Below the pieces are notes generated by a model that did no database searches, had not been told where the DNA came from, and saw only the letters and a program-made list of their open reading frames with translations. Below, in pieces: positions 22,784 through 31,759 of a stretch of DNA of 38,046 nucleotides; the first letter of the stretch is position 1, and every line of letters starts with the position of its first letter. The DNA is from Actinomycetes bacterium (GTDB lineage: Bacteria > Actinomycetota > Acidimicrobiia > Acidimicrobiales > JAJZJN01), in NCBI GenBank assembly GCA_021851165.1, contig JAJZJN010000008.1:1-38046 (forward strand), in the 5' to 3' direction. Position numbers and translations under genes: made by a program.

Positions 22784-23796
22784 CTGGGCAGGGGCCTTCA
22801 GCAGCAGCAGCTTCTGCCAAGACCGCGGTATTGGTCGAGGCGCTTCCCTACATCCGGCGATTCTGGGGCAAGGTCGTGGTGGTCAAGTACGGTGGCAATG
22901 CCCTGGCGTCGGGCAGCGGTGCTGTGTCGTCGGGCGGCGGTGCTGTGTCGTCGGGCGGCGGTGCTGTGTCGTCGGGCGGCGGTGCTGTGGCGTCGGGCAG
23001 CGGTGCTGTGTCGTCGGGCAGATCCGCAGGCCCGGGCGAAGCGCTGGTCTCCTTTGCCGAGGACATCGTCCTCATGCGCTCGGTTGGGATGCTTCCGGTG
23101 GTGGTTCACGGAGGTGGTCCCCAGATCGGGAACATGATGAAGCGACTGGGCAAGGTTCCGGAGTTCCTCGACGGCATGCGCGTCACGGATGCCGAGACCC
23201 TGGAGATAGCACGTATGGTGCTGGTGGGTAAGGTGAATCGCGAGATCGTGTCAGCCGTGAACATACACGGCGCGCTTGCCGTAGGTCTGTCCGGCGAGGA
23301 CGCAAACCTGATGAGGGCGCAACCTCGCAGCGCCGAGCTCGGCTTCGTGGGGGATGTCGAGGTGGTCGACCCGACGCTCCTCCAACGCCTGATAGCCGAG
23401 GGGATCATCCCGGTGGTTGCCACCATTGCCGCCGATGCAGCGGGGCAGGCTTACAACATCAATGCCGATACTGCGGCAGGTGCCCTGGCCGAGGCGCTCG
23501 AAGCGGAGAAGCTCGTGTTCTTGACCGATGTGGAGGGGTTACGGGCTGATCCCCGGGATCCCGCGACGCTGCTGCGCAGGGTCACTGCCGACCAGATCGA
23601 CGAGCTGGTTGCCGCGGGCGTTGCCGGCTCGGGTATGGCTCCGAAGGTGGCGGCGTGTGCCAGGGCAGTGCGTGGTGGGGTCGGGCACGCGCACATCCTC
23701 GACGGTCGCGTTCCGCACGCGCTGCTGCTCGAGGTGTTCACCGACGATGGAGTGGGGACAATGGTGACCGATCCGGATGGAGGATTGCGTTCATGA
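22780..23796 (+). CDS. argB: Acetylglutamate kinase with a repeat insertion
   Basis: 338 residues from ATG 22780, which overlaps the argC stop. Kinase features are intact: VVVKYGGNA (Lys36), VVHGGGPQIG, RVTDAETLEIARMVLVGKVN, YNINADTAAG and KLVFLTDVEGL. It phosphorylates N-acetylglutamate and is the feedback-regulated step in many bacteria. The oddity is residues 43-80: five seven-residue repeats of the type S-S-G-G-G-A-V, plus part of a sixth, between the first strand and the helix FAEDIVLMRSVG. Normal enzymes have roughly ten residues there. Reading frame and flanking motifs are preserved, so the protein may still be active with a Gly/Ser-rich loop. The frame is open upstream to 22654, but that part lies inside argC. 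The stop overlaps argD. Confidence 0.93.
   Translation: MTGQGPSAAAASAKTAVLVEALPYIRRFWGKVVVVKYGGNALASGSGAVSSGGGAVSSGGGAVSSGGGAVASGSGAVSSGRSAGPGEALVSFAEDIVLMRSVGMLPVVVHGGGPQIGNMMKRLGKVPEFLDGMRVTDAETLEIARMVLVGKVNREIVSAVNIHGALAVGLSGEDANLMRAQPRSAELGFVGDVEVVDPTLLQRLIAEGIIPVVATIAADAAGQAYNINADTAAGALAEALEAEKLVFLTDVEGLRADPRDPATLLRRVTADQIDELVAAGVAGSGMAPKVAACARAVRGGVGHAHILDGRVPHALLLEVFTDDGVGTMVTDPDGGLRS
22906..23010. repeat. 21-bp minisatellite inside argB (five copies)
   Basis: Five tandem 21-bp units fill 22906-23010, with a partial sixth to about 23019. Units 2-4 are identical; units 1 and 5 share the same variants (GCG for the first TCG, AGC for a GGC), a hint of block duplication. Each encodes seven residues of the type S-S-G-G-G-A-V. 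Confidence 0.95.
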
Positions 23797-25007
23797 CACG
23801 AGACACGAGCGGTGGGGTCGATCGCTCCTTCCTCATGGGGACATACCGCCCTCCCCGGGTTACTTTCGTACGGGGACAAGGAACCGAACTGTGGGACTCC
23901 GAGGGCCGGCGCTATTTGGACTTCCTCTCCGGGCTGGCTGTGGTGTCCCTAGGGCATTCCCACCCGGAGGTGGCAACGGCCCTGGCCGAGCAGGCAAGGA
24001 CCTTGCTGCACGTATCCAATCTCTACGGGACCATGCCAGCGCCTCGAGCAGCGGCTACCCTCGATCGTCTGGTCTCGGGCTTCACGGGCGCTCATGGGCA
24101 GGTGTTCTTCGCCAACTCTGGTGCAGAGGCAAACGAATGCGCGATCAAGCTGGCGCGCAAGTGGGCCGGTCCGGGGCGTTACGTGGTGCTGAGCACTCTC
24201 GGCTCCTTTCACGGGCGCACGCTGGCTACCCTGCATGCGACAGGTCAGCTGGAGAAGCATCCCCCCTTCGAGCCGCTCCCGGAGGGTTTCGAGCATGTGG
24301 CCTACGACGACATCGCAGCCATGGAGGAAGCCCTGGATCCGGCACGGGTGGCCGCGGTCCTGATCGAGCCCATCCAGGGGGAGGCAGGCGTGATCCAGCC
24401 CTCGCCCGGCTATCTCGCGCAGGTTCGTAGGCTGTGCACCGAACGCGGAGTGTTGCTCATGATGGACGAGGTCCAAACAGGGTTGGGTCGGACGGGTCGC
24501 TGGTTCGGCTTCCAGCATTCCGACGTGCAACCGGACGTGGTGACGATGGCGAAGGCTCTGGGCAACGGCGTACCTGTAGGCGCGTGCTGGGCCCGAAGGG
24601 AGGTTGCCGCGGCCTTCGGTCCCGGGGACCATGCGACGACGTTCGGCGGGCAGCCGCTGGTGATGGCAGCCGTCAATGCCACGCTGGCGGTGATGGAGGC
24701 GGAGGACGTGCCCGGGCGCGCGGCGCGTTCGGGAGAGCAGCTCCGCCAGGGCTTGCTTGCCATTCCAGGCGTCGTCGAGGTTCGAGGGCACGGCTTGCTC
24801 CTAGGCGCTGGTCTCGCTCGGGAAGTGGCGGGGGAGATCGAGGCTGGTGCCCTGGCCAGGGGTCTGGTGGTGAACGCCGCACGTCCCGACACCGTCCGGC
24901 TCGCACCGCCGCTGCTGGTCTCCTCCGAGCAGATAGACGAGGCGCTTTCCATCCTTCGGGACGTCATAGGTGAGGTCCTGGCTGCTGCCGGGAGCACAGG
25001 GGCATGA
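23793..25007 (+). CDS. argD: Acetylornithine aminotransferase
   Basis: 404 residues from ATG 23793, which overlaps the argB stop. It is a class III aminotransferase with the PLP lysine Lys254 (TMAKALGNGVP), the cofactor-binding Asp225 (LLMMDEVQTGLGRTG), NSGAEANECAIKLARKW and FHGRTLATLHATG. It converts N-acetylglutamate semialdehyde and glutamate to N-acetylornithine. The frame is open earlier (23655), but inside argB. The ATGA junction with argF suggests coupled translation. Confidence 0.94.
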   Translation: MTRDTSGGVDRSFLMGTYRPPRVTFVRGQGTELWDSEGRRYLDFLSGLAVVSLGHSHPEVATALAEQARTLLHVSNLYGTMPAPRAAATLDRLVSGFTGAHGQVFFANSGAEANECAIKLARKWAGPGRYVVLSTLGSFHGRTLATLHATGQLEKHPPFEPLPEGFEHVAYDDIAAMEEALDPARVAAVLIEPIQGEAGVIQPSPGYLAQVRRLCTERGVLLMMDEVQTGLGRTGRWFGFQHSDVQPDVVTMAKALGNGVPVGACWARREVAAAFGPGDHATTFGGQPLVMAAVNATLAVMEAEDVPGRAARSGEQLRQGLLAIPGVVEVRGHGLLLGAGLAREVAGEIEAGALARGLVVNAARPDTVRLAPPLLVSSEQIDEALSILRDVIGEVLAAAGSTGA

Positions 25008-25939
25008 CCAGGCATCTGCTCGACATAGATGATCTGTCGGCTGGAGAGCTGGAAGAGGTGTTGAGGATCGCCGAACGGTCTGTGGCGGACACCCCCAAGG
25101 CGCTCGCGGGCAAGGGGGCGGCGTTGGTCTTCGAGAAGCCCTCAGCGCGCACCAGGAGCGCTACCGAGCTTGCCGTGTTCGGCCTGGGTGGTCATCCTGT
25201 CTATATACAGGGCTCGGAGGTCGGGATCGACTCCCGCGAGACGGCTGAGGATGTGGCGAGGACCCTGGCGTGCTACCACTCGGTGATCTGCGCACGCGTG
25301 GTCGATCACCGGACTCTGGTGCGTATGGCCGCGGCGATTGACACAGCAGGCGTGGGCGTGCCGGTGGTCAACTTGCTGTCCGACCTGGCGCATCCAGGCC
25401 AGGCAGTTGCGGACGTGTTGACCATGCGGCAGAGGTGGGGGGCAACCAGAGGCCGCACCTTGGCCTATGTGGGGGATGCGAACAATGTCTGGCGCTCGCT
25501 GGCTGCTGCATGTGCCATGTCCGGGATGAGCCTGCGGCTGGCGGCTCCGGAGGGTTACGGGCCGTCGCCTGCCGATCTGGACCGCATCGCCCGGCTGGGC
25601 GCGGTGGTGGAAGTGACCACTGACCCTGCCGAAGCCGCTGCCGGGGCTGACGCGCTCTACACGGATGTGTGGGTCTCCATGGGCCAGGAGCCCGAGGCTG
25701 CCGACCGGCGCAAGGCATTCGAGGGTTTCACCGTGGACGAGCCGTTGGTGGCGCGGGCCTCTTCGGAAGTGATCGTTCTACACTGCCTGCCGGCGCATCG
25801 AGGTGAGGAGATAAGCGCAGGTGTGCTTGAAGGACCCCATAGCGTCGTTTGGAGCCAAGCCGCGAACCGGATGCACGCGATGCGCGGGCTTCTAGCGTGG
25901 CTGCTCGGAGACGATGCACCGGGAGGCGTCGTTTTGTGA
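25004..25939 (+). CDS. argF: Ornithine carbamoyltransferase
   Basis: 311 residues from ATG 25004, overlapping argD. The carbamoyl-phosphate site FEKPSARTR (Ala in place of the commoner Thr) and the ornithine-binding [11 protein letters not shown] are present, with [12 protein letters not shown] between them. It makes citrulline from ornithine and carbamoyl phosphate. The HCLPAHRG form fits the ornithine enzyme rather than aspartate carbamoyltransferase. The stop overlaps argR (GTGA). Confidence 0.93.
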   Translation: MTRHLLDIDDLSAGELEEVLRIAERSVADTPKALAGKGAALVFEKPSARTRSATELAVFGLGGHPVYIQGSEVGIDSRETAEDVARTLACYHSVICARVVDHRTLVRMAAAIDTAGVGVPVVNLLSDLAHPGQAVADVLTMRQRWGATRGRTLAYVGDANNVWRSLAAACAMSGMSLRLAAPEGYGPSPADLDRIARLGAVVEVTTDPAEAAAGADALYTDVWVSMGQEPEAADRRKAFEGFTVDEPLVARASSEVIVLHCLPAHRGEEISAGVLEGPHSVVWSQAANRMHAMRGLLAWLLGDDAPGGVVL

Positions 25940-26451
25940 GAATGGGCAAGCAGCAGCGCCAGCACCGCATAGCCAAGCTGCTCGAAACCAACTCGGTGAG
26001 CAACCAGAGCCAGGTCGTGGCCCTGCTTGCTGCCGAAGGGGTCGAGGCCACCCAGACGACAGTCTCACGTGACCTGGAGGAGATCGGTGCGGTGAAGGTC
26101 AGGGTGCCGGGCGGTGATACTGTCTACGCGCTTCCCGAACTGCCCACCCGTCAGGTGGCACCCGAGGACCACCTGCGCAGGGTGCTCGGGGAGTGGGTGG
26201 TGGAGATCGCACATTCGGGAAATCTGGTGGTCCTGAGGACGCCCCCAGGCTCGGCCCACGTAGTTGCTTCTGTGATCGATAGGGGGAACATGCCCGGCGT
26301 AGTGGGTACGGTGGCGGGCGACGACACTGTCCTGGTGGTCGTGGCCGAGGACCATGCGGTAGCCGCTGTGGCGGGTCGTCTCGCCGAAGCGTCAGGGCTT
26401 GGCGCGGAGAGTACCGGCACGCTCGGAGAGTCCCAGCGGCCGATTACATGA
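25936..26451 (+). CDS. argR: Arginine repressor
   Basis: 171 residues from GTG 25936 (ATG 25942 is the alternative). The N-terminal winged helix has [21 protein letters not shown] (cited by its ends) and the recognition segment [18 protein letters not shown]. The C-terminal hexamerisation and arginine-binding domain carries [14 protein letters not shown], where the GDD supplies arginine-binding acidic residues. It senses arginine and represses the arg genes, probably through the dyad before argC. It is translationally coupled to argF. The last 20 residues are a variable tail. Confidence 0.93.
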   Translation: MRMGKQQRQHRIAKLLETNSVSNQSQVVALLAAEGVEATQTTVSRDLEEIGAVKVRVPGGDTVYALPELPTRQVAPEDHLRRVLGEWVVEIAHSGNLVVLRTPPGSAHVVASVIDRGNMPGVVGTVAGDDTVLVVVAEDHAVAAVAGRLAEASGLGAESTGTLGESQRPIT

Positions 26452-26505
26452 GTTGCCGGTGGGACAGCCCCGTGAGGAAGGGACGGGTTGCCTGGGTTCG
26501 CCAAT

Positions 26506-26540
26506 GGTGCCGGAGCGGTGCCGGAGCGGTGCCGGAGCGG
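26506..26540. repeat. 11-bp tandem repeat upstream of argG
   Basis: GGTGCCGGAGC is present three times (26506-26516, 26517-26527, 26528-26538) plus GG. It is in the argR-argG intergenic region, about 50 bases before the argG start. The period is not a multiple of three, unlike the coding repeats. Confidence 0.9.
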
Positions 26541-26587
26541 TTCGACAGCGGTGATGTGAGTGATGGAAGCGATGGAGGAGAGAAGAG

Positions 26588-27862
26588 ATGGCCAAACGTG
26601 TGGTGCTGGCATACAGCGGTGGGCTCGACACCTCGGTGGCGGTCAAGTGGCTGGCCGAGGAGTCGGGGGTGGAGGTCGTGGCCGTAGCTGTGGATGTAGG
26701 CCAAGGAGGGGACTTCGAGGCAATCCGCAGCCGCGCTCTGGCTGCGGGCGCGGTCGAGTCAATCGTGGTCGATGCTCGAGCGGAGATGGCTGAGGAGTTC
26801 GTAGTCCCTGCGATTGCAGCGAATGCGCTTTACGAGGGCAAGTACCCGCTTGTCTCTGCATTGTCACGACCGGTGATAGTCCGGCATCTGGTGGCAGAGG
26901 CGCGCCGCCACGGAGCAGACTCGGTGGCACACGGATGCACGGGCAAAGGAAACGACCAGGTCCGCTTCGAAGTCGGGACGAGGGCTCTGGCTCCGGACCT
27001 GGAGATCCTGGCCCCGGCCCGCAGTTGGGGGCTCACACGGGAGCAGTGCGTCGACTATGCGGCTCGCTATGGGATACCCATCGAGGTAACGCGGGAGAAG
27101 CTCTACTCGATTGACGAGAACCTATGGGGTCGGGCAATAGAGTGTGGTGCGCTCGAGGATCCATGGGCCTCGCCTCCCGACGACATCTTCGCGCTGACGA
27201 GGCCGGTGGCAACCGAGCCACACGACTTGGTGATCGGCTTCGAGGCCGGCGTACCGGTGAGCCTCGACGGCCGGACCCTCCCCCTCGTCGACCTCATCGC
27301 CGAGGTCGGCTCGGTCGTAGGTGGTTATGGCTGGGGGCGCATAGACATGGTGGAGAACCGCCGTGTCGGCATCAAGAGCCGCGAGACATACGAGTGCCCG
27401 GGCGCCCTGGCGATCCTGGCAGCCCATGGGGATCTGGAGGATCTGACCCTCGAGCGCGATCTTGCCCACGAGAAGGCGAGGCTGGAGCCACGTTGGGCAG
27501 AGCTGGTATACGACGGGCTGTGGTTCTCCCCCCTGAAGGAAGCCCTCGATGCGTTCTTCGCGACGACCCAGCGTCATGTCACGGGAGAGGTTCGCCTCTC
27601 GCTGTCGGCAGGAAGCTGCAAGGTCTCCGGGCGGCGCAGCCCCGTGGCGCTGTACGACTACGGGCTTGCCACCTACGACGCCGCCGACACCTTCAGGCAC
27701 GAAGATGCCGAGGGCTTCGTTCGCCTGTGGGGATTGGGTGTTGCAACTTGGGCGTCCAAGCAGGGAGAAGGTGCGGCGGCCGAGCACACCGGCTCTCGAC
27801 AGGTCCAGCCATCACAGGTCCAGCCATCACAGGTCCAGCCATCACCCCAGGGGGGCGATTGA
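26588..27862 (+). CDS. argG: Argininosuccinate synthase
   Basis: 424 residues from ATG 26588, preceded by GGAGGAGAG. The ATP-pyrophosphatase motif AYSGGLDTSVAVKWL opens the protein; HGCTGKGNDQVRFE and the SIDENLWGRAIECG segment follow, and a late SPVALYDYGLATY block ends the fold. It condenses citrulline and aspartate with ATP. The core ends near residue 400, and a Gln/Pro/Ser tail follows, made by three copies of Q-V-Q-P-S from a 15-bp repeat. It has a 136-base gap from argR, so it may have its own promoter. It overlaps argH by one base (TGATG). Confidence 0.94.
   Translation: MAKRVVLAYSGGLDTSVAVKWLAEESGVEVVAVAVDVGQGGDFEAIRSRALAAGAVESIVVDARAEMAEEFVVPAIAANALYEGKYPLVSALSRPVIVRHLVAEARRHGADSVAHGCTGKGNDQVRFEVGTRALAPDLEILAPARSWGLTREQCVDYAARYGIPIEVTREKLYSIDENLWGRAIECGALEDPWASPPDDIFALTRPVATEPHDLVIGFEAGVPVSLDGRTLPLVDLIAEVGSVVGGYGWGRIDMVENRRVGIKSRETYECPGALAILAAHGDLEDLTLERDLAHEKARLEPRWAELVYDGLWFSPLKEALDAFFATTQRHVTGEVRLSLSAGSCKVSGRRSPVALYDYGLATYDAADTFRHEDAEGFVRLWGLGVATWASKQGEGAAAEHTGSRQVQPSQVQPSQVQPSPQGGD
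27800..27844. repeat. 15-bp tandem repeat in the argG 3' end
   Basis: CAGGTCCAGCCATCA is present three times without a mismatch (27800-27814, 27815-27829, 27830-27844). It encodes Q-V-Q-P-S three times just before the stop. Confidence 0.95.
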
Positions 27863-29274
27863 TGACGCTCTGGGAGGGACGCCTGGGGGCTACGACGGCT
27901 GACGAGGTGCTCGCCTTCACCGAGAGCCTGACGTTCGACAGGCGTCTGGCAGGGGACGACATTGCAGGCTCGCGAGCGCATGTGAGGGGGCTGGGCCGTG
28001 GCGGGATCCTCACGGAGGACGAGGTGGCGATCTTGCTCGCTGCGATTGATCGCGTCGAGGAGGAACTCGGTGGAGACTTCGCCTTCCAACCGAGCGACGA
28101 GGACATACACACGGCGATCGAGCGCAGGGTGACAGAGATAGCCGGCGACGTCGGGGCAAAGCTTCACACGGGGCGCAGCCGGAACGACCAGGTGGCGACC
28201 GACCTGAGGCTCTTCGCCCGAAGGGAGTTGCTCGCGATCGTGTCTCGAGTCATCGAGCTTCAAGAGGTTCTCGTCACTCGCGCTGCCGAGGCTGGGGATG
28301 CCTACCTGCCGGGGTATACGCACCTTCAGCGTGCGCAGCCGGTGCTGCTGGCCCACCACTTGCTAGCCCATGGCTGGGCGCTCGGGCGGGACCTTGACCG
28401 CATAGTGCACAGCGTTGACCGTCTGAACGTGAGCCCGCTTGGCGCCGGGGCACTGGCCGGCTCGTCGCTACCTCTCGACCCGGACTTCGTCGCGGAGAAT
28501 CTGGGCTTTGCTGCCCGCTTCGAGAACTCGATGGATGCCGTCTCGGATCGTGACTTCGTCGCGGAGGCACTGTTCGATCTGGCCATGATCGGCGTGCACC
28601 TTTCCCGCATAGGCGAGGAGATCGCGCTGTGGTCGAGTGAGGAGTTCGGCTTCGTCGTGCTGGACGATGCTTTCGCGACCGGTAGCTCGATGCTGCCCCA
28701 GAAGAAGAACCCGGATGTGGCAGAGCTGGCGCGAGGCAAGGCAGGACGGCTCATAGGCCACCTGACGGGGATGCTGGCCACCCTGAAGGGGCTCCCTCTG
28801 TCGTACAACCGTGACCTGCAGGAGGACAAGGAGCCGTTGTTCGACTCCGTCGATCAGATCGATCGGGCTCTTCGTGCCACGGCCGGCATGCTCGCAACGG
28901 CGTCGTTCGACCTCGATCGGATGCGGGCGGCTGCCGACGGGTCAGCCGCAGCAGCAGTCGACCTTGCCGAATGGCTGGTCCAGAAGGGGATGCCGTTCCG
29001 CCAGGCGCATGGGGTGGTTGGAGGGTTGGTGCGCGACTCCATCGAGAGAGGAGTGCCTCTTCTGGAGCTGGTTCAGGCCCACCCTGCTCTGGGCGCGGAT
29101 GCAGCAGGGTTGCTCGAGCCTGGTATGGCTGTGACGAGGCGTACCACGCCTGGAGGAGCGGGACCTGCCGCGGTGGCCGTACAGCTCGACAGGTTCCGCC
29201 ATCGCCTGGAGATCGATCGCGAGCGTCTGGATCATGCGCTCAAGGCGATGACGGAACCGCCGCCGACCGGCTGA
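27862..29274 (+). CDS. argH: Argininosuccinate lyase
   Basis: 470 residues from ATG 27862. The fumarase/aspartase superfamily signature GSSMLPQKKNPD (about 274-285) carries the catalytic Ser, and TGRSRNDQVATDLRL and the THLQRAQP segment (His154) complete the active site. It splits argininosuccinate into arginine and fumarate, the last step of the pathway. The frame is open far upstream (27124), but that part is antisense-like shadow in argG. It ends 5 bases before the convergent thiolase stop, with no obvious terminator between. Confidence 0.94.
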   Translation: MTLWEGRLGATTADEVLAFTESLTFDRRLAGDDIAGSRAHVRGLGRGGILTEDEVAILLAAIDRVEEELGGDFAFQPSDEDIHTAIERRVTEIAGDVGAKLHTGRSRNDQVATDLRLFARRELLAIVSRVIELQEVLVTRAAEAGDAYLPGYTHLQRAQPVLLAHHLLAHGWALGRDLDRIVHSVDRLNVSPLGAGALAGSSLPLDPDFVAENLGFAARFENSMDAVSDRDFVAEALFDLAMIGVHLSRIGEEIALWSSEEFGFVVLDDAFATGSSMLPQKKNPDVAELARGKAGRLIGHLTGMLATLKGLPLSYNRDLQEDKEPLFDSVDQIDRALRATAGMLATASFDLDRMRAAADGSAAAAVDLAEWLVQKGMPFRQAHGVVGGLVRDSIERGVPLLELVQAHPALGADAAGLLEPGMAVTRRTTPGGAGPAAVAVQLDRFRHRLEIDRERLDHALKAMTEPPPTG

Positions 29275-29279
29275 GGAGG

Positions 29280-30482
29280 CTAGGAGAGCCGCTCCACGAT
29301 CATCGCCATACCCTGGCCACCGCCGATGCACATGGTCTCGAGCCCGAAGGTCTTGTCCTCGTCCTCGAGAGCGTTGAGCAGCGTGGTCATGATGCGTGCT
29401 CCTGTCATGCCGAAGGGATGCCCTAGAGCGATCGCCCCGCCTTTGACGTTTAGCTTGTCCCACGGGATGCCGAGATGCCTTGCCGAGGGGATCACCTGAG
29501 CAGCGAAAGCCTCGTTGATCTCGACCAGGTCGATGTCGTCTATGGTCATCTTTGCTCGAGCAAGTGCCTGCCTGCTCGCCTCTATGGGGCCGAGGCCCAT
29601 GATCTCGGGATCGAGAGCCCCGAGGCCGCTCGACACCACGCGGGCGAGGGGGGTGATGCCAAGCTCGGCCGCTCGTGTGTCCGACATCACGATCACGGCG
29701 GCCGCGCCATCGTTGAGAGGGCATGCATTGCCCGCCGTTACCCGACCGCCTTCGCGGAACACGGGCTGGAGCTGGGCCAGCTTCTCGACCGTGGTTCCCG
29801 GACGAGGCCCGTCATCCTTGGTCACCACCATGCCCTCGGGCGTCGTGACGGGGATGATCTCCCGCTCGAAGAACCCGTTCTCCTGCGACGCCACGGCACG
29901 TTGCTGGGAGAGCGCTGCGTACTCGTCCATTTCCTCACGGGTGATCCCCTCGAACTCAGCTACGTTCTCGGCGGTATCTCCCATGGATATGTACACGTCC
30001 GGTAACCCGCTCGGGGGGCTCCACGGCTCTCCCGCCTTGACGCTCCGGGTTGCCGTGCGAGCTTCGGCATCGGCAAAGGCCGGGTTGTGCGGGCCTATGT
30101 CGGACACGCCCAAGTGAAAACGGCTGACGGCTTCGACCCCGGCAGCCACGAACACATCTCCCTCGCCGGCTCGGATGGCATGGGTGGCCATCCGTATTGC
30201 CTGCAGGGACGAGGAGCAGTAGCGGTTTACCGTTACACCCGGTGCGTCGAGGCCGGCCAGAAGGGCGGCAACGCGGGCCACGTTGTAACCGGCCTCCCCT
30301 GCGGGCTCGCCGCATCCGACGATGACGTCCTCGATCAGGTGTGGGTCGAGTTGGGGCAGCTTGGCAACGACCGCCTTGATAACCCCGGCGGCGAGGTCGT
30401 CAGGCCGGCAGGTGACGAGGGAACCTTTCATGGCTCGGCCTATCGGTGTGCGGCCGGTGGCGACGATGACGGCTTCAGGCAC
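29280..30482 (-). CDS. Thiolase (acetyl-CoA acyltransferase)
   Basis: 400 residues from GTG 30482, with AAGGAG 7 bases before it. All thiolase residues are present: acyl-accepting Cys89 in [18 protein letters not shown], the His in [16 protein letters not shown] and the second Cys in CIGGGQGM. It either condenses two acetyl-CoA or cleaves 3-ketoacyl-CoA; the sequence alone does not decide. There is no 3-hydroxyacyl-CoA dehydrogenase next to it. It may be cotranscribed with the hydrolase upstream (gap about 150 bases). Confidence 0.92.
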   Translation of the reverse strand: MPEAVIVATGRTPIGRAMKGSLVTCRPDDLAAGVIKAVVAKLPQLDPHLIEDVIVGCGEPAGEAGYNVARVAALLAGLDAPGVTVNRYCSSSLQAIRMATHAIRAGEGDVFVAAGVEAVSRFHLGVSDIGPHNPAFADAEARTATRSVKAGEPWSPPSGLPDVYISMGDTAENVAEFEGITREEMDEYAALSQQRAVASQENGFFEREIIPVTTPEGMVVTKDDGPRPGTTVEKLAQLQPVFREGGRVTAGNACPLNDGAAAVIVMSDTRAAELGITPLARVVSSGLGALDPEIMGLGPIEASRQALARAKMTIDDIDLVEINEAFAAQVIPSARHLGIPWDKLNVKGGAIALGHPFGMTGARIMTTLLNALEDEDKTFGLETMCIGGGQGMAMIVERLS

Positions 30483-30634
30483 TGTTCAGCTCCTTGATCG
30501 TACGTGGAGCTAACAGGTTGACATACCGAGCCGCTGTCGCCCAAGCCCGCCGCGCCAGTGGGTCGTGGCGGATCCTCGGGCAAGCGGCGAGCAAGCCGTG
30601 TCGCGGCGTCGTCCCACCGATGGATCAACTGTGT

Positions 30635-31549
30635 CTAGAGGATGGTCGTGGTGGCGTTCCTCGGGGCAGTCAACTGCTTACCAGAGGTTGACACGCTGTC
30701 TACTGCAGCACAGACGGTGGAGATGAACTCGGAGCTCTCCTGCAGGCAGATGTCATGGTCTCCCGGTACCTCGAACCCGATGGCGCCAGGAAGGGCGGCA
30801 CGAAGCATGTGCTGGTCAAGTGGGGGGACTGCGTGGTCATCGGTTGTGACCACTACAGCGGCAGGAACCTCGAGAGTGTGGAGCCACGACGTGGCGTCGA
30901 AGCGAGCGAGCTCGCCACCGGCTTCGGCGACCTGGGCCAGGTCATGGCCAAGCGGCGTGTGCAGGTGTCGGTAGATGCCGTTGGACACTTCTCCGGCAAT
31001 GTCTCCTCGCGACGTGACGAATGCCATGGCCTGCTTCGTTGCCCTTCCGATCGCACCGACCGCACCGAGGGCTACCCGTCCGGCGGCATTGTGGCCGAAG
31101 TGGGCGGCGGTCGCGCACAGGACGACGCCTTGGACGACTTCAGGCCGGTGCCTGGCCATCAGAAGGGCTACGGGTCCACCCATGGAGTACCCGAGCACCA
31201 CTGCCGGTCCGGCTCCCAGGTGCTTCAGCAAGTCTGCAGCGTCATCAGCGCAGGCACGCAGGGTGAATGGCTCGTCTGACCGTATACCCCGGCCGTGTCC
31301 CCGATGATCAGGGGCTATTACGGCGCAGCGCTCGCTGAGGGGCCTGTAAAGCGTGGAGAAGTTCACGTCGGCTGTGGCGGTCCAGCCGTGGAGCAGCAGT
31401 ACCGTCGGTGCCCCCGCTACCGGCGGGCGCACCAAGCGTACGTTCAGCCTCCTGCCGGCGCCAAGATCGACACGGCGCACCTTGCCGATGGAGATCTCGG
31501 GCGGCTCGCTATGGCGAAACGTCTCGCTCAGCACGTCGGTAAGCGTCAT
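30635..31549 (-). CDS. Alpha/beta-hydrolase
   Basis: 304 residues, with a GGGAGGGGG ribosome site 9 bases before the ATG. A classic fold: oxyanion loop LLLHGWTATADVN, APDHRGHGRG, nucleophile elbow VLGYSMGGPVAL, the acidic residue in VTTDDHAVPP and the His in PGDHDICL. The N-terminal 30 residues are an extension before the core. The substrate is unknown. The first strand is preceded by no signal peptide, so it is cytoplasmic. The 210-base gap to dxs is AT-richer and likely holds its promoter. Confidence 0.85.
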   Translation of the reverse strand: MTLTDVLSETFRHSEPPEISIGKVRRVDLGAGRRLNVRLVRPPVAGAPTVLLLHGWTATADVNFSTLYRPLSERCAVIAPDHRGHGRGIRSDEPFTLRACADDAADLLKHLGAGPAVVLGYSMGGPVALLMARHRPEVVQGVVLCATAAHFGHNAAGRVALGAVGAIGRATKQAMAFVTSRGDIAGEVSNGIYRHLHTPLGHDLAQVAEAGGELARFDATSWLHTLEVPAAVVVTTDDHAVPPLDQHMLRAALPGAIGFEVPGDHDICLQESSEFISTVCAAVDSVSTSGKQLTAPRNATTTIL

Positions 31550-31759
31550 TGACGCGACCCCCTCCCCTTAGCCCATCCCCCAAACCTCGACACCTGACTA
31601 CCTCATCAGCATCATCAGCAACATCTTGCTGCGTAAAATAATGCCGCGTCCAGCGTTCGATGTCACGCAAGCCTGCTTCGGACAGCAGCCAGGGCTAGAT
31701 CCAAAACCAAGGAGTGGCTTTTCCGATCATCGGGACACGGGGGCCGCGCAGGAGCGGAT
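31550..31759. other. Intergenic region between dxs end and the alpha/beta-hydrolase start
   Basis: About 210 bases without a gene. The part next to the hydrolase is pyrimidine-rich on the plus strand (its ribosome site on the minus strand), followed by an AT-richer stretch with CATCAGCATCATCAGCA-like triplet redundancy near 31605-31622. It probably holds the hydrolase promoter and the dxs 3' end signals. No strong terminator hairpin was found. Confidence 0.3.

Noticed and set aside
22906-23019. Repeat array considered as a CRISPR
   Set aside because: The 21-bp units are contiguous with no spacers, in frame, and encode a Gly/Ser-rich peptide inside argB.
27124-27861. N-terminal extension of argH inside argG
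   Set aside because: Shadow frame of argG; ArgH family sequence starts at ATG 27862 with the usual LWEGRL opening.
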